30,238 nucleotides of DNA from UBA1715 sp036752345 (GTDB lineage: Bacteria > Bacteroidota > Bacteroidia > Bacteroidales > UBA1715). This document shows positions 8,219-16,658 of the stretch, piece by piece. The translations under genes and the position numbers were made by a program. Location of the stretch: contig DAIOSV010000025.1 of the NCBI GenBank assembly GCA_036752345.1, forward strand, positions 1 through 30,238, given 5' to 3'. The notes under the pieces were generated by a model. It saw nothing but the letters and a program-made list of their open reading frames with translations, was not told the origin of the DNA and did not search any database. Position 1 is the stretch's first letter. Every line of letters starts with the position of its first letter.

Positions 8219-8809
8219 ATGAAGATTGAAAAGAACAGAGTGGTAGCATTGTCGTACACGTTGTACAAAAATGACGAGAAAGGTGAAGTGTTGGAAGTAT
8301 GTACTGCCGACAAACCATTACAATTTGTGTTTGCAAAAGAACAATTGCTTCCAAAGTTTGAAGAAAATATAGCCAATCTTGAAGGAGGCGACGATTTTGA
8401 TTTCGTTTTGGAATCGAAAGAAGCCTATGGCGAACATGTTGATGATGCAATAGTAGACGTTCCTTTGGAAGTGTTTACTATGAATGGTGTGGTACAAAAA
8501 GATATTTTATTCCCGGGAAGCCAAATTCCTATGCGTGACAATACCGGCCGTCCAATTACGGGCGTAGTTGTTCGTGTTGATGAACCAAATGCCGTAGTGA
8601 TTATGGATTTCAATCATCCATTGGCAGGCATTAATTTATATTTTACCGGAAAAGTGGAATCGGTTCGCGAGGCTACTGAAGAAGAATTAACACAAGGCAT
8701 GAACCATAGTTGTGATAGTTGCGGTGGAAGTTGCGAAAGTGGAAGTTGTGGTACCGGAAGCTGTGGCGAAGACGAGAGTGATTGCGGTTGTTGCGGAAGT
8801 TGCCATTAA
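8219..8809 (+). CDS. slyD: SlyD-like FKBP-type peptidyl-prolyl isomerase with Cys-rich tail
   Basis: This 196-residue cytoplasmic protein catalyses cis-trans isomerisation of prolyl bonds and may act as a metallochaperone. Residues 1-70 and 125-150 form the split FKBP domain, with the diagnostic DFNHPLAGINLYF at 130-142. Between them lies the insert-in-flap chaperone domain (about 75-120). The tail from residue 164 to the end is rich in Cys, Gly and Ser (nine cysteines in about 32 residues, ending CGCCGSCH) with repeated G-S-C steps. In SlyD of enterobacteria the tail binds nickel through His and Cys. Here it is almost purely cysteine-based, so the metal preference may differ. The gene is monocistronic: divergent from the phosphoesterase operon and closed by a strong terminator 22 bp after its stop. 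Confidence 0.93.
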   Translation: MKIEKNRVVALSYTLYKNDEKGEVLEVCTADKPLQFVFAKEQLLPKFEENIANLEGGDDFDFVLESKEAYGEHVDDAIVDVPLEVFTMNGVVQKDILFPGSQIPMRDNTGRPITGVVVRVDEPNAVVIMDFNHPLAGINLYFTGKVESVREATEEELTQGMNHSCDSCGGSCESGSCGTGSCGEDESDCGCCGSCH

Positions 8810-8831
8810 TAGTAGGATGACAGTCTAAAAG

Positions 8832-8867
8832 AAAACGATTGTCAATTCTTTTGACAATCGTTTTTTT
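8832..8867 (+). terminator. Rho-independent terminator of slyD
   Basis: A perfect 10-bp stem (8836-8845 with 8851-8860, loop TTCTT) is extended by AAAA/TTTT and followed by a run of seven T. It lies 22 bp after the slyD stop and insulates relA from slyD transcription. Confidence 0.92.
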
Positions 8868-8882
8868 ATATAATTACAATTG
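8850..8882 (+). promoter_or_regulatory. Possible relA promoter overlapping the slyD terminator
   Basis: TTTG (8850-8853) and TACAATTG (8875-8882, one mismatch to TAnnTTTG) are 21 nt apart and end 20 bp before the relA ATG. The -33 box would sit inside the right arm of the slyD terminator. The spacing is at the long end of the usual range, so this is tentative. Confidence 0.35.
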
Positions 8883-8902
8883 GTCTTTTAATACATACGG
8901 AG

Positions 8903-11065
8903 ATGCATTCAGAACGTTCTATACAAACAATCTTAGATTTAGCAAAGCCTTTTATCTATGAGCCGGAACGTGATATTCCCAATATTCACAAGGCACACGA
9001 AACGGCTGAAAAATTTTTAAAGCCCCATGAAGTTGCAGGGTTGCTTGAACAAGCAGAACTGTCGGTAACGCTTATTGGTCTTGGCGCTAAAGCCGTTATG
9101 AGTATTTTTTTGCGTCCTTGTTTTGAGCAGCAATACATTTCCGAAAAAGACATTCGTCAAAATTATGGCGACAAAGTTTTTGGCATCACATCCGGATTGG
9201 TTAAGGTGGCAAAAATTGACACGTCACGTTCAAAGTTGCAGTCCGAAAATTTCATTCGCCTTATCTTAAGTCAAGCCGACGATGTACGCGTGGTGCTTAT
9301 CATGATTGGATGTAAGTTGCATCTTGCTCATCATATACAAGAGATGGACGAATCTTCGCGTCTTGCGTTAAGCGAGGAACTGGATTCGCTCTATGCACCG
9401 TTGGCTCACCGTCTTGGTCTGTATAGTATTAAGACTGAGATGGAAGAAATTGCCATGAAATATCTTCACAACGACGCATACAAAACCATTGCAAAGAAAT
9501 TGTCGGAGAAGAAAAAAGATAGAGATGCGTACATTGCCAGTTTCATAGAACCATTGCACGAATTACTCTCGTCAAAAGATGTTCCTCCATTTGAAATTAA
9601 AGGTCGCCCCAAGTCTATTCATTCTATTTGGAATAAATTGCAAAAAGGGAAGGTAACCTTTGAGCATATCTACGACTTGTTTGCCATCCGTATCATTGTT
9701 GACTCGGAGCCGGAAAACGAGAAACGAGATTGCTGGAACATTTATTCCATCATTTCCGACTTGTATCGTCCAAATCCAAACCGTTTGCGCGATTGGATTT
9801 CATCGCCAAAATCGAGTGGATATGAGTCGTTGCACACCACCGTTTTAGGACCTGAAAATCGCTGGGTTGAGGTGCAAATACGCACACGCCGAATGGATGA
9901 GGTTGCTGAAAAAGGTCAGGCTGCACATTGGATATACAAAGATGGTAACAAAGCTTCGGGGTCGGTGCATTGGTTGGGACACATACGTGAAATTTTGGAA
10001 AATCCGGAGTATGAAAGTCTTGAAAACGACAACAACTCCCGCATGGAGCTTTACACCGATGAGATGTTTATTTTCACGCCGCAGGGAGATTTGCGCAAAC
10101 TTTCGGCAAATGCTACCTTGCTTGATTTTGCATACGAAATACACTCCACTTTGGGTGATACCTGCACGGGTGGCAAGGTAAACGGCCGCGTGGTGCCAAT
10201 TAAGCAAGTTTTGAAAAATGGTGACAAGGTTGAAATTCTTACCTCAAAAAATCAGTCACCAAAACAAGATTGGTTGTCGTTTGTGAAAACTTCGAAGGCA
10301 CGCCAACATATAAAGAAGTATTTGCGTGAAATGCAGTACAAAACTGCAGAATCCGGGAAAGAAATGCTTTCTAGAAAATTCGCGCAATTAGATATTAAAT
10401 TTTCCGACGAAAATATCCGCAAATTGATTAAAGCACTTGATTACAAGGAAACGATAGACTTGTATATGGCAACTATTGCCGGCAAAGTTGATTTGTCGGA
10501 AATACGTTCAGCTTTTGTAGAGAAGACAGAGGAGAAGAAATCGACTGCCACTGATTTTGAAGATTTTGCGGGGAAAATTAACAAACGCATTTCCAATACG
10601 TCAGACAATCTTTTAGTGATTGACGACCGCAATGATAATTTAGATTTTAAGTTGGCAAAATGCTGTTCACCCATCAAAGGCGATGACATATTTGGTTTTG
10701 TGACTGCCGGTGGAGGAATTAAAATTCATCGTTTGAATTGCTCAAATGCGCACAACATGATGACAAACTATCCGTATCGTATTATCAAAGCTCGTTGGAG
10801 CAATGCCGATGCTCATGTTGATTTTAATGTAGGTGTGCGTGTAGTGGGCAACGATGAGGTGAGCATTGTGAGTAACATAACCGACATACTCTCAAAAGAT
10901 TCGGAAGTAAAATTGCGTGGCATTAATCTAAACTCAAAAGATGGCAATTTTGAAGGAATGCTTACGTTGTCAATTCGCGATATTTATCACCTAGACAAGG
11001 TGATTGCAAAAATTATGGCAATCAGAGGTGTGCATTCGGCCGAACGATTTGATGTGCGTAGCTAG
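8903..11065 (+). CDS. relA: RelA-type (p)ppGpp synthetase with decayed hydrolase domain
   Basis: This 720-residue long RSH protein makes (p)ppGpp from ATP and GDP/GTP during amino-acid starvation. Synthetase motifs are intact: GRPKSIHSIW (234-243), IYDLFAIR with the catalytic aspartate D258, SPKSSGYESLHTT (301-313), and EVQIRT with E323 followed by AAHWIYK. A TGS domain spans about 384-446, a Cys motif (KLAKCCSP, 583-590) starts the zinc-finger-like region, and an ACT domain ends the protein (about 640-720). The N-terminal hydrolase domain keeps the fold but has lost its catalytic residues. The metal-binding His-Asp pair is replaced within IFLRPC (68-73), and the later ADRLHN-like motif reads GCKLHL (136-141). 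The enzyme should therefore be a synthetase only, needing a separate hydrolase elsewhere. Its stop overlaps the convergent permease gene by 4 bp. Confidence 0.93.
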   Translation: MHSERSIQTILDLAKPFIYEPERDIPNIHKAHETAEKFLKPHEVAGLLEQAELSVTLIGLGAKAVMSIFLRPCFEQQYISEKDIRQNYGDKVFGITSGLVKVAKIDTSRSKLQSENFIRLILSQADDVRVVLIMIGCKLHLAHHIQEMDESSRLALSEELDSLYAPLAHRLGLYSIKTEMEEIAMKYLHNDAYKTIAKKLSEKKKDRDAYIASFIEPLHELLSSKDVPPFEIKGRPKSIHSIWNKLQKGKVTFEHIYDLFAIRIIVDSEPENEKRDCWNIYSIISDLYRPNPNRLRDWISSPKSSGYESLHTTVLGPENRWVEVQIRTRRMDEVAEKGQAAHWIYKDGNKASGSVHWLGHIREILENPEYESLENDNNSRMELYTDEMFIFTPQGDLRKLSANATLLDFAYEIHSTLGDTCTGGKVNGRVVPIKQVLKNGDKVEILTSKNQSPKQDWLSFVKTSKARQHIKKYLREMQYKTAESGKEMLSRKFAQLDIKFSDENIRKLIKALDYKETIDLYMATIAGKVDLSEIRSAFVEKTEEKKSTATDFEDFAGKINKRISNTSDNLLVIDDRNDNLDFKLAKCCSPIKGDDIFGFVTAGGGIKIHRLNCSNAHNMMTNYPYRIIKARWSNADAHVDFNVGVRVVGNDEVSIVSNITDILSKDSEVKLRGINLNSKDGNFEGMLTLSIRDIYHLDKVIAKIMAIRGVHSAERFDVRS

Positions 11066-12144
11066 ATAGTTGCCCGTCGATATAAGAATACACACAATAT
11101 TCCGTATAACATATTGGGCAACCACACCGATATTAGTGGGCTAAATCCTAGATTGAGCGTGAATGTAGTGCTGACTTGCATGAGTAAAATGTAGGTAAAA
11201 CAGAGTGCCGTGCCCACTACAATGTTTATGACCGTGCCACCACGTTTCTTTTTGTTCGACAAGCATACGCCCATAAGGGAGAGAATGAATGTAGAAAATG
11301 GTAATGCCCAACGTTGGTATTTCTCTATTTTAAGTTTTTCAATGTTGTTAGTCCCTTGTAATTTTTGGTTATCAATAAAATTATTGAGTTCCACAATGTT
11401 CATTTTCTCAACATAGGAGTCGCGCATGCGCAAATCCTTAGTTTCGAGGTAGCAGGCTGTGTCTAATCTGCTTCCCGATATATGTTTTTCAGATCCGTCG
11501 GGTCGTAGTTCACGAATAAAATAATTATAAACTACCCACTGAGATTTTACCGAATCCCAGCATGCATAGTCGCTGGTGAGTTTTGATTGTAGTTTGCCGT
11601 CGTTATATTTTTCAATAGAAAAACGGAACGCATTGTCGGTATCTACGTTGAAACTTTCCATATACACGAACATTCCGGGGCGCACTTGGCGGTGAATATC
11701 TTTTTCCCAGTTTTGGTACTTATTGCGAATATATCTATCCTCAAAATCCAAGCGGGTTTTATTTGATTCAGGAATTATATAGAGCAACAAAAGCCACGAC
11801 GTTAGAGCAATGATGGTTGCCGTAATCATATAAGGAACTAAAAATCGTCGGAAACTGACACCTCCTGAGTGTATGGCAATAATTTCGCTGTTTGCCGCCA
11901 TTTTTGAAGTAAAGAAAATGACCGAAATAAACACAAACATTGACGAAAACAAGTTGGCATAGTACGGTATAAAGTTCAGATAGTATTTGAATATGATGTC
12001 ATTGAGAGGAGCTTTGTTTGCAACAAAATCATCGTAGTGTTCTTGAAAGTCAAATACAATGGCTATGGCCATAATGAGTGTCATGGCAAGGAGAAACGTC
12101 CCCAAGAATTTTTTGATGATATACCAATCAAGTTTTTTTATCAT
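11062..12144 (-). CDS. LptF/LptG family (YjgP/YjgQ) permease
   Basis: This 360-residue inner-membrane protein belongs to the LptF/LptG family, whose members pair with the LptB ATPase to extract lipopolysaccharide from the inner membrane and feed it to the LptC-A-D bridge. Three membrane segments occur near 12-31, 58-80 and 100-124, then a periplasmic beta-jellyroll domain (about 130-270), then three C-terminal segments near 278-298, 305-325 and 332-356. This six-span layout with a central soluble domain is the family hallmark. I cannot tell LptF from LptG by eye. The start codon overlaps the tgt stop (ATGA, 4 nt), so the pair is translationally coupled. The 3' end overlaps relA on the other strand by 4 bp. 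Confidence 0.9.
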   Translation of the reverse strand: MIKKLDWYIIKKFLGTFLLAMTLIMAIAIVFDFQEHYDDFVANKAPLNDIIFKYYLNFIPYYANLFSSMFVFISVIFFTSKMAANSEIIAIHSGGVSFRRFLVPYMITATIIALTSWLLLLYIIPESNKTRLDFEDRYIRNKYQNWEKDIHRQVRPGMFVYMESFNVDTDNAFRFSIEKYNDGKLQSKLTSDYACWDSVKSQWVVYNYFIRELRPDGSEKHISGSRLDTACYLETKDLRMRDSYVEKMNIVELNNFIDNQKLQGTNNIEKLKIEKYQRWALPFSTFILSLMGVCLSNKKKRGGTVINIVVGTALCFTYILLMQVSTTFTLNLGFSPLISVWLPNMLYGILCVFLYRRATI

Positions 12145-13271
12145 ATTCGTTGGGCAAGTTGAATAACCATTTTATTTTTCCATTCACTGAAAGTACCGGC
12201 AGTAATTTGCTTGCGAGCCTCTGTAACCAACGCCAAATAGAATCCGAGATTGTGTATGCTTGCAATTTGAGCACCAAGCATTTCGCCACATTTTATAAGG
12301 TGGTGTAAATATGCTTTGGAGTATGTAGTGTCTACAAATGTAGCACCATTCGCTTCAATGGGAGAAAAATCGTCTTCCCATTTTTTGTTTTTTATATTAA
12401 TAATTCCTTCCCAAGTAAACAGCATACCATTTCGTCCATTTCGTGTAGGCATTACGCAGTCGAACATATCAACGCCGCGGGAAATGGCTTCGAGAATGTT
12501 CATTGGCGTCCCTACGCCCATAAGATAACGTGGTTTGTCTTTAGGTAGTATGTCATTAACCACTTCAATCATTTCGTACATCACATCTTCGGGTTCACCA
12601 ACCGCCAAACCACCAATGGCATTGCCATCGCAGTTTTTAGCAGCAATGTATTCTGCCGATTTCATGCGTAAATCTTTGTACGTGCAGCCTTGCACTATAG
12701 GAAAAAATGTTTGATTGTAGCCGTAGAGTGGTTCTGTTTCTTTGAAATGTTGCAGTCCGCGGTCAAGCCAGCGATGAGTGAGGTCGAGCGAGTTTTTCGC
12801 ATATTGATATTCAGAATTTCCCGGAGGGCATTCATCAAGAGCCATCATAATGTCGGCACCAATAATGCGTTGTGTATCAACAACATTTTCAGGCGTGAAC
12901 AAATGTTTTGAACCATCAATGTGCGACCGAAATTGTGCACCTTCTTCGGTGAGTTTGCGGTTTTCTGCCAATGAAAATACTTGAAACCCGCCGCTATCGG
13001 TGAGAATTGGTTTGTTCCAGCTGTTGAATTTGTGCAATCCACCTGCTTGTTTCAGTATCTGCAATCCCGGGCGGAGATATAAGTGGTATGTGTTTCCCAA
13101 AATAATTTGCGCCTTGATTTCCTGTTGTAATTCTGTTACATGCACACCCTTTACAGAGCCAACGGTACCCACCGGCATAAAAATTGGTGTAAGGATTTCT
13201 CCATGGTCTGTTGTAATTTTCCCCGCACGGGCATTTGTTGACGGGTCGGTATGTTGGATTTCGAATAACAC
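12141..13271 (-). CDS. tgt: tRNA-guanine transglycosylase (queuine tRNA-ribosyltransferase)
   Basis: This 376-residue enzyme exchanges guanine 34 of GUN-anticodon tRNAs for the queuosine precursor preQ1. TDSGGFQVF (91-99) holds the substrate-binding aspartate D92, and GVDMFDCVMPTRNGR (266-280) holds the catalytic aspartate. The bacterial enzyme normally has a structural zinc site C-x-C-x2-C-x25-H just before YSxAYLHHL. Here the three cysteine positions read Gly, Thr and Asp in ANGATFVDTTYSKAYLHHL (307-325), while the histidine of SIHNL (H340) remains. The zinc site therefore looks lost or rebuilt. The start codon is GTG at 13271, with no in-frame ATG close upstream. It overlaps the LptF/G-like gene by 4 nt and lies back to back with gltX. 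The enzyme call is secure. Confidence 0.95.
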   Translation of the reverse strand: MLFEIQHTDPSTNARAGKITTDHGEILTPIFMPVGTVGSVKGVHVTELQQEIKAQIILGNTYHLYLRPGLQILKQAGGLHKFNSWNKPILTDSGGFQVFSLAENRKLTEEGAQFRSHIDGSKHLFTPENVVDTQRIIGADIMMALDECPPGNSEYQYAKNSLDLTHRWLDRGLQHFKETEPLYGYNQTFFPIVQGCTYKDLRMKSAEYIAAKNCDGNAIGGLAVGEPEDVMYEMIEVVNDILPKDKPRYLMGVGTPMNILEAISRGVDMFDCVMPTRNGRNGMLFTWEGIINIKNKKWEDDFSPIEANGATFVDTTYSKAYLHHLIKCGEMLGAQIASIHNLGFYLALVTEARKQITAGTFSEWKNKMVIQLAQRI

Positions 13272-13461
13272 GCAAAAAATTTTTGTAAAGATAGAAAAAT
13301 TTCATTTCTACTGAAGTGAGAATTCTCTATATATCAAAGGAATTCGTCTGTATTTTGTTCCTGTAAAATCTTAATGCGGTTATGTTCCCTGTTTCGTGTA
13401 GTGTCTGTCAGCCTAAGAGTACAAAAATTCCTATAAAAATTTTTAAAAACGGTGAGTTTGT

Positions 13462-13469
13462 TATCTTTG
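13462..13469 (+). promoter_or_regulatory. Candidate gltX -7 element
   Basis: TATCTTTG matches TAnnTTTG exactly and lies 20 bp before the gltX ATG. A T-rich stretch (13440-13444) sits at the -33 position but is not a clean TTTG. The rest of the tgt-gltX gap (13272-13489) holds no gene I can support; it contains a 10-bp palindrome GAGAATTCTC at 13318-13327 and, on the minus strand, a near-consensus TATCTTTA at 13293-13286 for tgt. Confidence 0.5.
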
Positions 13470-13489
13470 TCACACAAAAATTTACAGAA

Positions 13490-15028
13490 ATGGCAGAAAG
13501 AAGAGTTCGCGTACGTTTTGCTCCAAGTCCAACCGGACCATTGCACATGGGAGGCGTTCGCACAGCATTGTTCAATTATTTGTTTGCAAAGAAAAATGGC
13601 GGAGACTTTTTGCTTCGTATAGAAGATACCGACCAAACACGTTTTGTAAAAAACGCTGAGGCCTACATAGTAGAGTCATTGCAGTGGTGTGGCATAAATC
13701 CCGATGAAGGAATTGGGGTAACTCCCGAAGGCCCGTATGGACCTTACCGCCAAAGTGACCGTAAACCAATCTATAAACAATACGCTTATCAGTTGATAGA
13801 TTCAGGGAATGCGTATTTCGCGTTCGATACTCCTGAAGCGTTGACTGCTCTACGCGAGAAAGGCGAACAAGAAAAAAATCCGTTTGTGTATAATTTCAAG
13901 ACTCGTACACAACTTTGCAACTCATTGACATTGAGTAAGAAAGAAGTTGAACAACGTCTTGCTTCGGGTGAACATTTTGTAATTCGTTTCAAAATGCCTG
14001 AAAATCAAGATATTGATTTATACGATGAAATTCGTAAAGAAGTTCGTTTCAATACCAACGAACTCGACGACAAAGTGTTGTACAAATCAGACGGAATGCC
14101 AACATACCATTTGGCAAACGTGGTTGACGACTATTTGATGAAGATTTCGCATGTAATTCGTGGCGAAGAATGGCTTTCGAGTATGCCGTTGCACGTGCTT
14201 TTGTACCGTGCTTTCGGTTGGGAAAATGTGATGCCGAAATTTGCACACCTTCCTCTTATTTTGAAACCGATTGGTCATGGCAAATTAAGCAAGCGCGATG
14301 GCGACAAGTTAGGTTTTCCGGTATTCCCACTTTTCTGGGTTGGCGATGACGGCGAAACTGCTTCTGGCTATCGTGAAAACGGCTATTTGCCTGAGGCATT
14401 TGTGAATATGCTTGCATTACTTGGATGGAATCCCGGCACTGACCAAGAAATATTCACCATGGACGAATTGATTCAAAACTTCAGTTTGGAGCGAGTAGGA
14501 AAATCAGGTTCTAAATTCGATCCTGAAAAAACAAAATGGTTCAACCAACAATGGATGCGTCGCAAATCTGATGAAGAACTTGCCGATATGTTTGCACCAA
14601 TTCTTACCGAAAAACATATTACGGCATCGCGCGAGTACGTGGCCAAAGTGTGTGGCATGATAAAAGAACGTATTGTGTTTGTACAAGATTTGTGGGAGAA
14701 TGGTTACTATTTCTTTGAAGGTCCAGCAAGCTACGATGAAAAAGTTATTAAGAAGCGTTGGAAACCAGATGCACCGGCTCAGATAGCAGAATTTTTGAAA
14801 TTCATGGAAACCGAGACTGATTATACGTCAGCACCACTTGAAGCGAAATCAATGGCACTTATAGAACAAAATGGATGGAATGTAGGACAAGTATGCAACT
14901 GTTTGCGTCTTGCACTTGTTGGGGCAGGTGTAGGTGCGCATTTGTTTGACATTTTTGAAATGATAGGCAAAGACGAGTCAATTGCTCGTGTACGCCGTGC
15001 ATTGGAAACGATACAGGTTCCTGAATAA
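13490..15028 (+). CDS. gltX: Glutamyl-tRNA synthetase
   Basis: This 512-residue class I aminoacyl-tRNA synthetase charges tRNA-Glu. The ATP-binding HIGH motif appears as HMGG at 19-22 inside FAPSPTGPLHMGGVRTA, and the KMSKS motif is KLSKR at 265-269. The N-terminal catalytic domain is followed by the helical anticodon-binding region, ending with the typical LRLALVGAGVGAHLFDIFEM block. The length is usual for bacterial GltX. The frame is open upstream, but the ATG at 13490 starts the conserved RVRVRFAPSPTG block after three codons and lies 20 bp behind a good -7 element, so it is taken as the start. It is transcribed alone and followed by a terminator. Confidence 0.96.
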   Translation: MAERRVRVRFAPSPTGPLHMGGVRTALFNYLFAKKNGGDFLLRIEDTDQTRFVKNAEAYIVESLQWCGINPDEGIGVTPEGPYGPYRQSDRKPIYKQYAYQLIDSGNAYFAFDTPEALTALREKGEQEKNPFVYNFKTRTQLCNSLTLSKKEVEQRLASGEHFVIRFKMPENQDIDLYDEIRKEVRFNTNELDDKVLYKSDGMPTYHLANVVDDYLMKISHVIRGEEWLSSMPLHVLLYRAFGWENVMPKFAHLPLILKPIGHGKLSKRDGDKLGFPVFPLFWVGDDGETASGYRENGYLPEAFVNMLALLGWNPGTDQEIFTMDELIQNFSLERVGKSGSKFDPEKTKWFNQQWMRRKSDEELADMFAPILTEKHITASREYVAKVCGMIKERIVFVQDLWENGYYFFEGPASYDEKVIKKRWKPDAPAQIAEFLKFMETETDYTSAPLEAKSMALIEQNGWNVGQVCNCLRLALVGAGVGAHLFDIFEMIGKDESIARVRRALETIQVPE

Positions 15029-15058
15029 CGAGGAGATATTTTCAATAGCGAAATATAG

Positions 15059-15088
15059 AAAGTCCCGGCAGCAATGTTGGGACTTTTT
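15059..15088 (+). terminator. Terminator of gltX
   Basis: An 8-bp perfect stem AAAGTCCC/GGGACTTT (15059-15066 with 15079-15086), extended by weaker inner pairs, is followed by further T residues 30 bp after the gltX stop. Its right edge abuts the stop codon of the minus-strand gene at 15087. On that strand the trailing sequence is only loosely U-rich, so use in both directions is possible but less convincing. Confidence 0.8.
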
Positions 15089-16652
15089 ATTGCTCTTTTT
15101 CTGGTTGTGCGAATAATACGAGTGCGCCAAAATAAGCACAGAAAGCAAGTCCGGCGTGTGTGTTCATGGTATCTTCACTGAAAAAGGAGAGTATCATTGC
15201 AGCAAACCAACTAATAGTGATTGCATTCCATTTTTTTCGTGAATAAACGATAAGACCAACAAGACAGGCAATGAATATGACAAGTCCTACAATCCCAGTC
15301 ATTACGCCCATGAGCATGAATTGATTGTGAGGTAAGTTCCAGTGACTTTTAGAAAGAGGGCTATTGGTTTCGTGATAGGTTATTGCCATTTCCTTTTTCG
15401 CCATAGCGCCAACTCCGAACCAAGGGTATTTTTGAATAGTTTTGGTGGCGCATTTAAGAAACTCAATGCGTTGTGTTATAGAGTGGTCGTTTGCATCGCC
15501 ATTGTTGGCATATTCATATATTTCCCAAAATGCTTCGTAAATTCGTTTTCGGATAGAAAAATTTGAGGTAAATCGGTAATTTGTAAAACCATCTATAACG
15601 TTGGTAATGTCATCGTTTGTGAGTTGAGCAAACCCTTCTGCATCTTTACGCAGATTTTTCGATGCCATGTAGCGGTATAATGTTGTATATAGCGGATATC
15701 CTTGTTTGTTCACCTCATAAAGCGAGATGCCTGTAGCAGCAAGCCAACAACTGTCAATTTCTTTTTTGCAAATATAAATTCCCGCATAGTGTCCGTTTTC
15801 TATTGTTTGTTTGTTTAGAAGAGTATTATACTCATTGCCGTTGCGTGTTTTTTCAGTGATTTTGGAGGGATAAACATCACGTGAAATAAAATAACGTGCT
15901 TCTCCATAGAGCACGGCTGCAATGCCTGCAATACCAAGAAAAAAGAGTGCAACAATGAGAGCTTTTACTTTCATTGAATTATGCTTTTTGAGTTGCAGAA
16001 AAATAAAAATCAGTAGGAGAAATCCTAAAATAGTGTAGGCAATAATAACCTTAGAAAGTACAATGAAAATTACCAACCAAGAGAGTGATATCCACAAGAA
16101 AATCCGTTCTCGTTTTGTTTCAAGCTCTCTGTTAAAAAACAAATAATGCGTACAGGTAGCAATTCCCATTACGGCAAAGAGCGACAAACGAATGTGCGAC
16201 ATAAACAAGCCTATTCTCCGGAAATTCAGTGTGTCAGTATAATTGATGAGGTACGAGATAGAACAATAAACGGTATTTATCACAATTGCAGCTACAAACA
16301 CAAGCATGATTGAGTTGAATTTTCCGTGGGGTAATTCTTTTTGAGAACCAATAGCAACAATAAAAATAAGTAAAGGAAGGTATGCGGTAAAAATGAGCAC
16401 GGCTTCGTCTTGTAGAAGTTGTATTGCTACACGGCCAAGTATGAGGGCGCAAATAACAAGGTAGAGTAAAGATGTTTTCCGTTGTATTAAGGTTTTGAAA
16501 CCTGAACGGAAATTACCGTTTAACGTCCAAAAGGTGGCGAGAAGTATACTGCAAAGTGTAATGGTAAAGTTTCCCCATAGAATAAGTGTGGTGCATAAAA
16601 TCAGCACATAAAAATAAACCGAAGCGGAGCGCTTCCCCAACAAGGTCCCCAT
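15087..16652 (-). CDS. O-antigen ligase / Wzy-like polytopic membrane protein
   Basis: This 521-residue membrane protein has about eight hydrophobic segments in the first 250 residues, then a large hydrophilic loop (about 252-440) and two or three C-terminal segments. The loop ends with NLPHNQFMLMGVMTGIVGL (439-457), which is the O-antigen ligase/Wzy_C signature with the key histidine H442. An arginine-bearing SHIRLSL motif lies at 152-158. Such proteins transfer or polymerise lipid-linked glycans at the periplasmic face of the inner membrane. The periplasmic loop, at about 190 residues, is longer than in enterobacterial WaaL. It starts 6 nt after the CHU_C gene. A 6-bp inverted repeat (16621-16635) lies within its first codons. 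Ligase and polymerase cannot be told apart from sequence. Confidence 0.85.
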   Translation of the reverse strand: MGTLLGKRSASVYFYVLILCTTLILWGNFTITLCSILLATFWTLNGNFRSGFKTLIQRKTSLLYLVICALILGRVAIQLLQDEAVLIFTAYLPLLIFIVAIGSQKELPHGKFNSIMLVFVAAIVINTVYCSISYLINYTDTLNFRRIGLFMSHIRLSLFAVMGIATCTHYLFFNRELETKRERIFLWISLSWLVIFIVLSKVIIAYTILGFLLLIFIFLQLKKHNSMKVKALIVALFFLGIAGIAAVLYGEARYFISRDVYPSKITEKTRNGNEYNTLLNKQTIENGHYAGIYICKKEIDSCWLAATGISLYEVNKQGYPLYTTLYRYMASKNLRKDAEGFAQLTNDDITNVIDGFTNYRFTSNFSIRKRIYEAFWEIYEYANNGDANDHSITQRIEFLKCATKTIQKYPWFGVGAMAKKEMAITYHETNSPLSKSHWNLPHNQFMLMGVMTGIVGLVIFIACLVGLIVYSRKKWNAITISWFAAMILSFFSEDTMNTHAGLAFCAYFGALVLFAQPEKEQ

Positions 16653-16658
16653 GTAATA

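Noticed and set aside
8089..8450. Antisense frames over the start of slyD
   Set aside because: They overlap the clear slyD gene and its upstream region and have no recognisable protein features.
13382..13489. 36-codon N-terminal extension of gltX
   Set aside because: GluRS starts at the RVRVRFAPSPTG block; the extension covers the -7 promoter element and is not protein-like.
16621..16635. 6-bp inverted repeat near the start of the ligase-like gene as a terminator
   Set aside because: The stem is short, it lies within coding sequence, and no clean U-run follows, so it was not called.
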